From NCBI GenBank assembly GCA_024692165.1, contig JAILMY010000085.1, positions 1-59,324 on the forward strand: a stretch of DNA of 59,324 bases, given 5' to 3'. Below the pieces are notes generated by a model that was not told the DNA's origin, made no database searches, and saw nothing but the letters and a program-made list of their open reading frames with translations. Source of the DNA: Butyrivibrio sp. (GTDB lineage: Bacteria > Bacillota > Clostridia > Lachnospirales > Lachnospiraceae). How positions within the stretch are numbered: position 1 is the first letter of the stretch; every line of letters begins with the position of its first letter. This document shows, one piece after another, positions 8,070 through 16,633 of the stretch. A program made the position numbers and the translations under genes.

Positions 8070-10121
8070 ATGGAAAAAGAAGTATTAAACAAAGAGCAGG
8101 AGCATTTAACAAAGACCTATAACAAGCTATTGGACATGAAGAAGGATCTTCAGGGTCAGATTGATGCACTCAACGAAAAGGCTGTAGACGACAAGAACGA
8201 CATTCGTGATAATATCCGCTTCGACTATGCAGATGCGGAGACCACCATGGAGACTCTTGCGGAAATTGAGGTCTGGAATCGTTATATAGATACATATAAC
8301 GTTGAGAGCAGCTCTTTGGGCAAGCGCCTGGATACGGTAAATAAGCTTCTGGAATCTCCTTATTTTGCAGAGATTCAGCTTCAGTTTGATGATGGCGAAG
8401 AGCCCGAGAATTACTATATCGGCCGCGCAGCCATTTCCGAGAACGGCTATGACCAGATGATCGTGGACTGGAGATCTCCCATTGCCGAGGTTTACTATAA
8501 TCAGGAAAACGGTCATACCCATTACACTGTTGAGGACAGGGAAATCCCTGTAGATCTTAAGCTTCGCCGTCAGTTTGATATCCAGAAGGACAAGCTGATT
8601 TCTTATTTTGATACTCAGATTGCCATTGAGGATCCGATGTTGCTTCAATCCTTGTCCCAGTCCCATTCCGACAAGATGAAGGCTATTACTGCCACAATTC
8701 AGAAAGAGCAGAATACCGTCATCCGTTATCCGGATGTGCCGGTGCTGGTGGTAAACGGTATTGCAGGAAGTGGTAAGACTTCAGTTCTGCTTCAGAGAAT
8801 TGCTTATCTGTTCTACCAGAAAAGAAAGACCCTGCGCCCGGATCAGGTATGCCTTATGACCTTGAACCCTGTGTTTAGGGATTATATTGATAATGTTCTT
8901 CCTGATCTTGGTGAGACCAATCCTTTGACTCTCACATGGCAGGAATTCATGGATATGGTCAAAGTGCCTTTCCAGGATAACGAATATGATTACACTGAGG
9001 ATGAGGCTTTGAAAAAGATACACGATGTTCTGCCTACACTGACTCCGGAAGTTGAGGATTTCTTTGATGTAACCCAGAAGGAAAAGCTGGTGATGTCAAA
9101 GAATGAGGTGTTTGCGGTAGTTAAGAAGTACAGCCAGTTCCCTATGGGAGTGCGCCTGATGCAGGTAGCCATGGACGAGCTGGAGGAAAGAGCCAAGAAT
9201 AACCTCCGAAACATGGAAGATAACATCTCTAATGAGGTGGAGGGAGAGTCTAAATCTGAAGAGGCTGATAATAACCGAATCGAAAATGATTTTGGCGGCG
9301 CCCTGACAAATATAAGACATTGTAACTGGATCAATATCACAAGAATTGCCCAGAGAATTCTTGGAAGTCAGAACATTACAGCAGCTGAATGGCTGTACAC
9401 AAAGATGGAACTGACGGGGCTTTGCGACCGTAACATGCGTTATGTTATGGTTGACGAGGTTCAGGATTATACACTTGCACAGATGATGGTATTCAGGAAA
9501 TTCTTCCCTAATGCCAGCTTTATGCTGCTTGGAGATGAGTTTCAGGCCATCAGAGAAGGTACGCTGACTTTTGCCAAAATAGAGGAGCTGGCTACAGCCA
9601 ACAACAAGAAATATGTGGAGCTGCCTCTTTTGACCAGCTATCGTAGTTCTCCTGAAATAACAGAGATGTTTGCATCAATTCTTCCTGAGGAAAAGAGGAT
9701 GATGGTATCCTCCGTTAAGCGGCCGGGAGAAGAGACCTTTGTAAAGGTTTGCAGCTCTGATAAGGAGTACATTGAAGAGCTTAAGAGTCTTATCAAGGAA
9801 TTTGGCAGTAAGGACGGTCTTACAGCCATTATCTGCAGAAACGGCTACAACCTTGAAAGAATTCATGATCTTCTTGGAGAGGATGCTCCAAGGCTTATAG
9901 CACAGGAGGATTCTCTGCCAAAGAGCGGACCATTCTTCATAGAGCTGGCACTGGCCAAAGGACTGGAATTTGACCATGTGATCCTGGCGGATGGCGAGGA
10001 TGAGTTCTATCCCGACAATGAGCTTGGTAAGCATTGCCTGTATACAGCAATTTCCCGTGCCACAAGGCAGTTGGCTATTCTGGCAAACGGCAAGCTGTCG
10101 GCAAATATTAAAACGGTATAA
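8070..10121 (+). CDS. HelD-like superfamily I helicase (UvrD/Rep type)
   Basis: A 683-residue protein matching Firmicute HelD: an N-terminal coiled coil (about residues 1-80, the part that enters RNA polymerase in HelD), a 1A domain with Walker A GIAGSGKTS near residue 231, Walker B VMVDEVQDY, and late motifs SYRSSPEI and ALAKGLEFDHVIL with YTAISRA at the end. HelD frees stalled RNA polymerase from DNA using ATP. The spacing to the DUF3048 gene is 23 bases, so they may be co-transcribed. Confidence 0.9.
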   Translation: MEKEVLNKEQEHLTKTYNKLLDMKKDLQGQIDALNEKAVDDKNDIRDNIRFDYADAETTMETLAEIEVWNRYIDTYNVESSSLGKRLDTVNKLLESPYFAEIQLQFDDGEEPENYYIGRAAISENGYDQMIVDWRSPIAEVYYNQENGHTHYTVEDREIPVDLKLRRQFDIQKDKLISYFDTQIAIEDPMLLQSLSQSHSDKMKAITATIQKEQNTVIRYPDVPVLVVNGIAGSGKTSVLLQRIAYLFYQKRKTLRPDQVCLMTLNPVFRDYIDNVLPDLGETNPLTLTWQEFMDMVKVPFQDNEYDYTEDEALKKIHDVLPTLTPEVEDFFDVTQKEKLVMSKNEVFAVVKKYSQFPMGVRLMQVAMDELEERAKNNLRNMEDNISNEVEGESKSEEADNNRIENDFGGALTNIRHCNWINITRIAQRILGSQNITAAEWLYTKMELTGLCDRNMRYVMVDEVQDYTLAQMMVFRKFFPNASFMLLGDEFQAIREGTLTFAKIEELATANNKKYVELPLLTSYRSSPEITEMFASILPEEKRMMVSSVKRPGEETFVKVCSSDKEYIEELKSLIKEFGSKDGLTAIICRNGYNLERIHDLLGEDAPRLIAQEDSLPKSGPFFIELALAKGLEFDHVILADGEDEFYPDNELGKHCLYTAISRATRQLAILANGKLSANIKTV

Positions 10122-10174
10122 TTATTAAATTATACATAAAATAATCGATTTATCGAACATACAAGGTAAATACA

Positions 10175-10183
10175 TGATATAAT
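10175..10183 (+). promoter_or_regulatory. Extended -10 promoter for the S51-EAL gene
   Basis: TGaTATAAT at 10175-10183 is an extended -10 element with no clear -35 box. It lies about 50 bases before the ATG at 10232. Confidence 0.5.
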
Positions 10184-10231
10184 GATACTGGCACCGTTCA
10201 CCCAGATTTCCCAGCTTTGGAGAATGGACAT

Positions 10232-12595
10232 ATGGTTGTATATTTAACCAGTAGTTTCATACCTCATCAGGATTCGGATAAATACAAAAAAGTAGCACCA
10301 TCTGAGTGTTACGGTTTTTTTGATGACCTGAAAAAAGAGTGGCCTGATTCTGCAAAGCTTCTCTATGTGCCAGCTGATCCCGATGCTGATAAGGAAATCA
10401 AAAACCAGCTCCAGAGGGTGTTGGATGCTTTTGAATTCAAAGATATTCCCGTTAAGGATGTAAAAATACTCAAGAACGAATCAGGACAGGCTCTGTCCAA
10501 ACTTATTTCCTGGTCAAACGTAATATATCTGTCCGGAGGTCATGCTCCTACGCAGTTGGCGTATATGAAGCGAATCGGGCTTAAGGATGCTCTTACTAAT
10601 TACAAGGGCCTTGTTATCGGACTAAGCGCCGGGTCCTGTAATGCAGCTTATAGTGTATATTTAATTCCTGAGAGAGAAGGGGAGGCAGTAGATCCCAACT
10701 TTGTCAGATTTTCAGCGGGGCTGGACCTTACAAATGTACAGATCATCCCACATATGGATTATGTAAAAGGAAAGACCATAGATGGCAAGGATTATTTAAA
10801 TGACGTGGTCATTCCGGACAGCTATGGCAGAAGATTCTATCTGATCACTGATGGCAGTTATTTCAAGGTAAAAGACGGAAAGACATCCTTTGTGGGTATC
10901 GGAGATATTATTGAGGATGGAGATATTAAGACTCTTAAACCCGGGATTATTGTGCCTTACATGGGATATTTTGAACAGTCCACCATTAAGACACTTCTTA
11001 AAGATGGCTATGATATGGTTGCAGGTGTTCATAAAAAAAATGAGACCTGTGAGGTTTATTATCTTGATGAAAAGCTGCAGGAGTTCTTTGTAAAAAGCAG
11101 ATTAAAGTACAGTGATATCTGTGAAACCATATCAATAGGAGTTGTTGAGGAGGAGCGGCAATCCTTCCTTGATCAGATAAAGCTTTCTGTGATAATGGAA
11201 GAGCTGAAGGACAGAGGCGACTATGTCAGAACTGTTCATGTGGATACGCCCGCAGGCCGCCGTGCCAAGAACATAAGAGTAAGAGAAATTCCGGGATATG
11301 ATGACTGGCTCATGGTCATATTCTTTGATATCACCACAGCCCTTGACCATGACTGGATGACAGACGAATATACCAGAACGGGATTTGTGGACAGGGCGAG
11401 GCTCTTCCTGGCAGAGATGCCTGAAAATGAGCATTTTTCTCTGGTTTATACGAATGTTAAGGGCTTTAAGGCAGTAAATGAACTCTTTGGAAACCAAAAA
11501 GGCGATATGGTCATCTTCCAGACAAGAGATATACTGCGCAAACATCTCAAGCCTATACTTATGGGAAGACTTGAAAGTGACCACTATGTCCTGATCACAT
11601 CAGATGAGAATCTTAAGGAAAAGAATCTTAAGACTATGTGTAATCAGACGTTTATCATCGAATCCAAAGAATTTAACCTGGAAATTCGATGCGGTATTTA
11701 TTCCATAAGGAATTCAGGAATTGAAATAACCCAGCTTCTGGCCGGAGCTAAGCTGGCGGAGAAGACTATAGGTGACGGAAAGAGAAATCGTCTTTATGCA
11801 TATTATGATGATGCCATGAAGGAAAGATATGTCACTCAGAGGTTCCTGTTATCCGATTTTGAAAGAGCTTTGGTGGATAAGGAGTTTGAGGCTTATTATC
11901 AGCCTATAGTCGATGCCAAGAGCGGAGATATAGTAAGTGCCGAGCTGCTTATCAGATGGAAGCATAAGGATCTGGGCATGGTATCCCCGGGAGTTTTTGT
12001 TCCTGTCATTGAGGAAGAGGGCAAGATTTCTGCTCTGGACAGCTTTATGCTGGATTGTGGAATCAATTTCGTGGCAGAAAGGTTAAAGAATAAAAACAAC
12101 GCAGTTCCATGTGCCATTAACCTTTCGAGAGTTGATTTTTATGATTTCGCCTTTATCGAGAGCATCTTAGAGCGAATTAAGCAGATTGGTATTCCTGCGA
12201 AAATGATCAGGATTGAAGTTACGGAGTCGGCTTATGCTGATCTTGAGACGAAGGCGATGGAGTATCTTACCAAGATGAAAAAAGCCGGAATCAAGATCCT
12301 GCTGGACGACTATGGCAGTGGCATGAGTTCACTGTCAATGCTTGAAACCTTTGATTTTGACATAATCAAGCTGGATTTGGGATTCATCAGAAAGATCGGA
12401 ATAAATGACAAGACAGAGGCTATAATCACATCAACTATTCAGTTGGCCCATGCTATAGGGGCAAAGGTAACAGCAGAGGGCGTTGAGACTGATAAACAGC
12501 TCAAATTCCTTTTGAATGCCGATTGTGATTATATTCAGGGCTATTATTTCTACAAGCCTATGCCGGAAAAAGAATTTGCTAATGTATTATCATGA
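10232..12595 (+). CDS. Peptidase S51-like / degenerate GGDEF / EAL fusion (cyclic-di-GMP phosphodiesterase)
   Basis: A 787-residue multidomain protein. Residues 1 to about 265 resemble peptidase S51 (dipeptidase E/cyanophycinase): YLSGGHAPTQL, nucleophile Ser132 in GLSAGS, His174 in IIPHMDY. About 265-375 may be a PAS-like sensor. About 375-540 is a GGDEF-like domain whose signature is replaced by ESDHY, so it cannot make cyclic-di-GMP. About 545-785 is an EAL domain with all expected residues: ELLIRW (Glu571), INLS, EVTES, LDDYGSGMSS, IKLD, AEGVET and QGYY. It should hydrolyse cyclic-di-GMP. There is no membrane segment. The ATG at 10232 has GGAG upstream; an in-frame TTG lies at 10217. It converges on two diguanylate cyclases. 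S51 joined to EAL is unusual as far as I know. Confidence 0.85.
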   Translation: MVVYLTSSFIPHQDSDKYKKVAPSECYGFFDDLKKEWPDSAKLLYVPADPDADKEIKNQLQRVLDAFEFKDIPVKDVKILKNESGQALSKLISWSNVIYLSGGHAPTQLAYMKRIGLKDALTNYKGLVIGLSAGSCNAAYSVYLIPEREGEAVDPNFVRFSAGLDLTNVQIIPHMDYVKGKTIDGKDYLNDVVIPDSYGRRFYLITDGSYFKVKDGKTSFVGIGDIIEDGDIKTLKPGIIVPYMGYFEQSTIKTLLKDGYDMVAGVHKKNETCEVYYLDEKLQEFFVKSRLKYSDICETISIGVVEEERQSFLDQIKLSVIMEELKDRGDYVRTVHVDTPAGRRAKNIRVREIPGYDDWLMVIFFDITTALDHDWMTDEYTRTGFVDRARLFLAEMPENEHFSLVYTNVKGFKAVNELFGNQKGDMVIFQTRDILRKHLKPILMGRLESDHYVLITSDENLKEKNLKTMCNQTFIIESKEFNLEIRCGIYSIRNSGIEITQLLAGAKLAEKTIGDGKRNRLYAYYDDAMKERYVTQRFLLSDFERALVDKEFEAYYQPIVDAKSGDIVSAELLIRWKHKDLGMVSPGVFVPVIEEEGKISALDSFMLDCGINFVAERLKNKNNAVPCAINLSRVDFYDFAFIESILERIKQIGIPAKMIRIEVTESAYADLETKAMEYLTKMKKAGIKILLDDYGSGMSSLSMLETFDFDIIKLDLGFIRKIGINDKTEAIITSTIQLAHAIGAKVTAEGVETDKQLKFLLNADCDYIQGYYFYKPMPEKEFANVLS

Positions 12596-12601
12596 AAAAT
12601 A

Positions 12602-12650
12602 CAGGGCATTAGTTGTTTTGGTTACCTGACAACTAGTGCCCTGCTTTTAT
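12602..12650. terminator. Bidirectional terminator between the EAL gene and the GGDEF pair
   Basis: CAGGGCATTAGTTGT at 12602-12616 pairs with ACAACTAGTGCCCTG at 12629-12643, with one G-U pair, then CTTTTATTTTT. It serves the plus strand directly. The minus-strand gene has its stop codon inside the stem. Confidence 0.8.
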
Positions 12651-14306
12651 TTTTGCTTTGTTTTCGTACATTCGCATATCTGCCAGAAGATAAGCTGCGT
12701 TCCAACTCCGGGTAACCGTTTCGTGCTTGTAGGCACATCCTACAGCTGCGGAGCGGCTGATAACTGGATCTTTTTCATTCATATCCTCAAGAGATTTATT
12801 CAAAGCATCAATACAGATGTCTGCATTCAGGATGTTTTTGTCCCTTAAAATAGCAACAAACTCATCGCCGCCGATTCTGGCAATGAATCCTTTTCCTCTA
12901 AAAGCATCTTCTAAAGCCATGCTGAAATCCGTAAGGTATTTATCACCCATGAGATGCCCCTGATTGTCGTTTACGGACTTAAGACCATTGAGATCGATAC
13001 TTATAATGCAGTAGTCCTCTCCGGATTCGTTAAGGTCATTGAGATACTTCTCATATCTTGACCTGTTTGGGATATTGGTAAGACCATCTGCATAAGCGAG
13101 GTGGGCCAAAGATTCGTTTTCTTTTTTCTTCGCATAGGTTTCTGAAATGTACACGTAATAGTTGATCAGGGATGCAAAAACCATACAAATGGCGCCCATG
13201 GGGACAGCCTTTTTGGAAAGCATGATCTGCCGCGAAATTCCCGCCAGTTCCATGTAGTAGAAAATGACATTAAAGATAAATGAGAAGGCGAGAACAGTTT
13301 GACCTATCAACTGTACCATCTGTGAATTTGCAGCTTTCTTTTTCCGAATACTTATTACCAGTAAGGCCATCATAAATGCGCACAGAATCAGGGCGTCCAC
13401 CTGGTACAGGAGCAGATACTGATTCATGTGGCCGATATTAAGCAGGTGCAAAGCAATAGGAAGTAGAGCAACTATGGACCCCGGAAGGGCGAAAAGCACA
13501 AAAAGCCTCTGCCTTATAACGTTCTGGGTACAGCCAATGACCATATACATTAAGGGTACTGCAAGATACAGTGAAATATACTCCAGCTCAGTCTGGTGAT
13601 TATAAGTGGTTAAGAACATGTCAAAGAGCTTGAACTGGGCAAGGAACCATACACCTAAAGTGATATACAGGAGAGAGGAGTATATCTGGGTGTTGACCTC
13701 TGTGATTGTACTTTTGAAACCAATGGATATGAAGAAAAACAGTAATCCGAATATGATCAGAAATAGTGATGACATAACAACAAATAGGTGATTGTACACC
13801 ACGTAAAGAAGTACATCTCTGTAACTACCGTAGATAACCGGCTCAAAGTAGTTGTAGGCACCATCTTCATTTATTTTGAGCTCAATTGTGATCAGTGCTC
13901 TGGTGTCAATGGCAGGAAGGGAGATGAAATTATTCTCACAGCCGATGAATTTGCCGTTTTGAAGATTTTTGTAATGGCTTTCTACAAAAGGAATTCCATT
14001 GTAACTTATTCTCCAGGCGCTGAATCTTGTTTCAAACATAACAGTAGGCGCGGTGTGATATTTCAAACTGCTGATATATCTGGATAATACGATAAAATCA
14101 CCCTTTTTTGTCACGCTGCCAATAAGCTCTCGAAGGTCTGAGAGCTTAATATCTGTGTATTCTGTTCCGTTGTAACGGGCGTTCCAGCCGTCGTTAAGAA
14201 CATAGACTTTGCTTAATCCTTCAGGTCTAAGGCTGTAGTTGCCTATGCCCATAAGGCTTAGGAACACCAGAAATGCAATAAAGAGATAGAGGAGTCGTTT
14301 AAACAT
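12633..14306 (-). CDS. Membrane diguanylate cyclase (7TM-like sensor + GGDEF), second of pair
   Basis: A 557-residue protein: an N-terminal membrane helix, about 150 extracellular residues, a block of about seven membrane helices (residues 175-390), then a GGDEF domain. The active site is RIGGDEF, so it should make cyclic-di-GMP from two GTP. The inhibitory I-site (RxxD before the signature) reads RGKG and is probably absent, so feedback inhibition may be lost. It starts 8 bases inside the end of the gene at 14299-15996, its paralogue, so the two are coupled. The layout resembles 7TMR-DISM receptors; the ligand is unknown. Confidence 0.88.
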   Translation of the reverse strand: MFKRLLYLFIAFLVFLSLMGIGNYSLRPEGLSKVYVLNDGWNARYNGTEYTDIKLSDLRELIGSVTKKGDFIVLSRYISSLKYHTAPTVMFETRFSAWRISYNGIPFVESHYKNLQNGKFIGCENNFISLPAIDTRALITIELKINEDGAYNYFEPVIYGSYRDVLLYVVYNHLFVVMSSLFLIIFGLLFFFISIGFKSTITEVNTQIYSSLLYITLGVWFLAQFKLFDMFLTTYNHQTELEYISLYLAVPLMYMVIGCTQNVIRQRLFVLFALPGSIVALLPIALHLLNIGHMNQYLLLYQVDALILCAFMMALLVISIRKKKAANSQMVQLIGQTVLAFSFIFNVIFYYMELAGISRQIMLSKKAVPMGAICMVFASLINYYVYISETYAKKKENESLAHLAYADGLTNIPNRSRYEKYLNDLNESGEDYCIISIDLNGLKSVNDNQGHLMGDKYLTDFSMALEDAFRGKGFIARIGGDEFVAILRDKNILNADICIDALNKSLEDMNEKDPVISRSAAVGCAYKHETVTRSWNAAYLLADMRMYENKAKIKAGH

Positions 14307-15996
14307 GATGTTCCTCCTTCATTCTATACATTCTAGTGTCGGCAAGATAAAATACGTTCTCGAATTTACCTTCTTTATCCTCGTAGCTGTATGCATAACC
14401 TGCTGAGGCAGATAAGGTAAAACATTCACGGTGTTCCTTATTGAAATCACCCATCAGCCTCTGAAGCCTGTCTATTGATTCATCGCAGATTGTGGCTGAA
14501 GGATTTTCAAAGGCCACAAGAAATTCATCACCGCCGGTTCTGCCGATAATGTCGGCTTTTTCAAAGGCTTTGACCAGAAGATCCGCAAAGGCCTTGATCA
14601 TTTTGTCTCCCTCACTGTGACCATAGGTGTCGTTAATGGTCTTAAGCTTGTCCAGGTCAAGACTTATGACAGCGTACTCACCGTGGACTGAGGCAAGATA
14701 TTGCATGCATTTTGCTCTGTTCATCAGGCCTGTAAGGGCGTCAGTATAGGCAAGACCTTCCAGGTGCTCTTTTAAAAATATTGTGTTTATATGGTCGATT
14801 CCGTTGAAGAAATAATAAATAAACAGGCAGATGATAAAGTACAGTGTTCCTATGGTCAAAAGGTTAATACTTGAATAAATGCCATCGGAAGTGGATATAT
14901 ACACGGTAAAGTTGAATTTTATTATTTCCAAAAGCGAAAAGAATATGAGGATAACAAAACCTATAAGAAGATAATTATCGGCGTCAATGTTTGTATAAGT
15001 GACGGACTTAACTCTTTCATTATGGGCTTTAACCGTGCCTGACAGCAGTGGAGGAATGATTATGAGGTTTTCTACAAAAGCTACAATCTGTATTACAGGA
15101 ACAAAGTGGTTGAAATGGATGGTATTGCTGACACTCAAAAGGAAAAAGACTATGGGCATTATGGTATTAATGACCAGGAAAATGCGCAGTCTTATTTTTG
15201 CCAGAGAAGGGTAGGTGGAATAAAGCAAGAGAGTGATGGACAGAGGTGTTAAGATAAGAGCCACGTACTCAAGCTGTGAGAAGAAATAGTCCCTATCGCT
15301 CATGATGCAGAAAATATCCTTGTAGGCATAGGTATAAATGCCAAATACCAGAGAAATAAAGGCGCTGAAAATCAGTGAACTGTTTTGTCTGTGAGTCAGG
15401 AAAAGATAGACCTCCAGAGCCAGCTGAAGAGATCCGTACATGATAAGAAAGCCACCGATGAAAATTGACAGTCTTTGGCGCTGCAGGAAGTTCTTTATCA
15501 GTTCCCGTTTTGTTCCACAGTATATTGGGAAGATATATTTAAATGCTCGATCTTCCGTGACCTTGAGCATGATTTCTATGCTATGCGCGGAGGTCATATC
15601 ATCTAATGTGACCAGATGTATCTTTTTGGGTACCATTTTCCCCTCGTCATCATAGATATGACCAAAGGTGTATGCATATCTGCCATCGATAATCACATCA
15701 ACTGTCGACAGCACATTCTTAAACATAATGGTAGGGGCATAGATTCGCTGAGCGGGGATAGTGTTAGACAGGATGATGATATCACCCTTTTTCACGCGGC
15801 CAAGATTCAGCTCTGAGAGGGTGACATTAGAATACTCATTACCACCATAGGAAACAGACCAGCCTTCATCAAGTCGAGAAAGTGATGGAGCCGGCTCCAC
15901 GAAAATATTGCTTCCAAAGATCACCATCACCACGGTGACCACTGCCAAAAGGAAGGGAAACATCAGTATTCTTTTGTTGGCGGTTTTAGGTCTCAT
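14299..15996 (-). CDS. Membrane diguanylate cyclase (7TM-like sensor + GGDEF), first of pair
   Basis: A 565-residue paralogue of the downstream gene with the same order: one N-terminal helix, an extracellular domain (LDEGWSVSYGGNEY parallels LNDGWNARYNGTEY in the paralogue), several membrane helices and a C-terminal GGDEF domain with RTGGDEF. The I-site position reads EKAD, not RxxD. Both extracellular domains share the same pattern, so they may sense related ligands. The ribosome binding site (GAGGTAG) is moderate. Confidence 0.88.
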   Translation of the reverse strand: MRPKTANKRILMFPFLLAVVTVVMVIFGSNIFVEPAPSLSRLDEGWSVSYGGNEYSNVTLSELNLGRVKKGDIIILSNTIPAQRIYAPTIMFKNVLSTVDVIIDGRYAYTFGHIYDDEGKMVPKKIHLVTLDDMTSAHSIEIMLKVTEDRAFKYIFPIYCGTKRELIKNFLQRQRLSIFIGGFLIMYGSLQLALEVYLFLTHRQNSSLIFSAFISLVFGIYTYAYKDIFCIMSDRDYFFSQLEYVALILTPLSITLLLYSTYPSLAKIRLRIFLVINTIMPIVFFLLSVSNTIHFNHFVPVIQIVAFVENLIIIPPLLSGTVKAHNERVKSVTYTNIDADNYLLIGFVILIFFSLLEIIKFNFTVYISTSDGIYSSINLLTIGTLYFIICLFIYYFFNGIDHINTIFLKEHLEGLAYTDALTGLMNRAKCMQYLASVHGEYAVISLDLDKLKTINDTYGHSEGDKMIKAFADLLVKAFEKADIIGRTGGDEFLVAFENPSATICDESIDRLQRLMGDFNKEHRECFTLSASAGYAYSYEDKEGKFENVFYLADTRMYRMKEEHHV

Positions 15997-15998
15997 GG

Positions 15999-16041
15999 TA
16001 TTCTACCTCACCATACATTATATCAATAAGCGAGGTAGAAT
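15999..16041 (-). promoter_or_regulatory. Promoter region of the GGDEF pair with inverted repeat
   Basis: On the minus strand TATAAT lies at 16022-16017. It is bracketed by ATTCTACCTC at 15999-16008 and its exact complement GAGGTAGAAT at 16032-16041. One arm lies upstream of the -10 box and one around the transcript start, so a DNA-binding site is more likely than an RNA hairpin. No clear -35 box was found. Confidence 0.45.
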
Positions 16042-16072
16042 CACCGAATGGTTATCAATATTTAGAAAAATT

Positions 16073-16408
16073 TTATTCGTTTATAAAATCTTTTCTCATG
16101 GGAGTGAAGGTGTCGATAAGAGTGCCTGCTTCAAGGCATATTGTGCCGTGTGGAAGATCCGGAGGAACCACGATTGAGTCTCCTGCATTTAAGGTTACTC
16201 TTTCACCTTCTACGGAGTACTCGAATTTTCCCGATAACACATAGGTGCACTGGGTGTGAGGATGAGTGTGGACTGATCCCTCAGCGCCTTTTTCAAAGAT
16301 TACTTCAACTGTCATAAGATCATCGTTGTAGGCCAAAACTCTGCGCTTTACGCCGCCTCCAAGATCCTGAACTTTTCTTTCTGATCTGATAGCTACATTT
16401 GCGTTCAT
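16073..16408 (-). CDS. Cupin-domain protein, KdgF-like
   Basis: A 111-residue single-domain cupin. VHTHPHTQCTYVLSG carries the metal-binding His residues of cupin motif 1 and PPDLPHGT the His of motif 2. The pattern resembles KdgF, which opens the ring of unsaturated uronates released from pectin or alginate. The ATG at 16408 is chosen for GGGAGGG upstream. It is divergent from a TRAP transporter, a common uptake system for uronates and other acids. The KdgF role is an inference from motif and context; many small cupins have other jobs. Confidence 0.75.
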   Translation of the reverse strand: MNANVAIRSERKVQDLGGGVKRRVLAYNDDLMTVEVIFEKGAEGSVHTHPHTQCTYVLSGKFEYSVEGERVTLNAGDSIVVPPDLPHGTICLEAGTLIDTFTPMRKDFINE

Positions 16409-16487
16409 TTGTATTCCCTCCCGTTGTTTACTTGGCATTATTGCCTATGTTTAGATATTACGCACAACTGCCCAGGCTATCAATAGT

Positions 16488-16522
16488 AATGTTAAAAATG
16501 TGCTATTCAATGCTAAGAATGT
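16488..16522 (+). promoter_or_regulatory. Direct repeats at 21-bp spacing upstream of the TRAP promoter
   Basis: AATGTTAAAAATGT at 16488-16501 is repeated as AATGCTAAGAATGT at 16509-16522, 12 of 14 bases identical, 21 bases apart (two helical turns). They end 4 bases before the expected -35 position. AraC-type activators, including YesN-like regulators such as the one at 21740, often bind sites of this form. Confidence 0.5.
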
Positions 16523-16549
16523 CCGATTTTTTAGAAATTGCCCTTCGAA

Positions 16550-16555
16550 TATAAT
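16550..16555 (+). promoter_or_regulatory. TATAAT -10 box of the TRAP operon
   Basis: A perfect TATAAT. The -35 position holds only a T-run, which fits a promoter needing an activator. The predicted transcript start is about 16562, inside the palindrome at 16559-16582. Confidence 0.5.
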
Positions 16556-16558
16556 GAC

Positions 16559-16582
16559 ATTGTCAGAGATTTGCCTGACAAT
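16559..16582. promoter_or_regulatory. Palindromic operator candidate at the TRAP transcript start
   Basis: ATTGTCAG at 16559-16566 and CTGACAAT at 16575-16582 are exact complements with an 8-base spacer, covering the predicted transcription start. This could be a repressor site or a 5' mRNA hairpin. Confidence 0.45.
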
Positions 16583-16633
16583 AACGTTTATCTTGCGCGT
16601 TCTGCGCACAACAATGCAAAGGGAGGTTTTGTA

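Noticed and set aside
8127-8666. 179-codon minus-strand frame inside the HelD-like gene
   Set aside because: It is opposite well-conserved helicase sequence and has no recognisable domain or start signal.
16538-16633. Upstream extension of the TRAP binding-protein start
   Set aside because: The extra codons cover the TATAAT box and palindrome and would bury the lipoprotein signal; the ATG at 16634 has the proper binding site.
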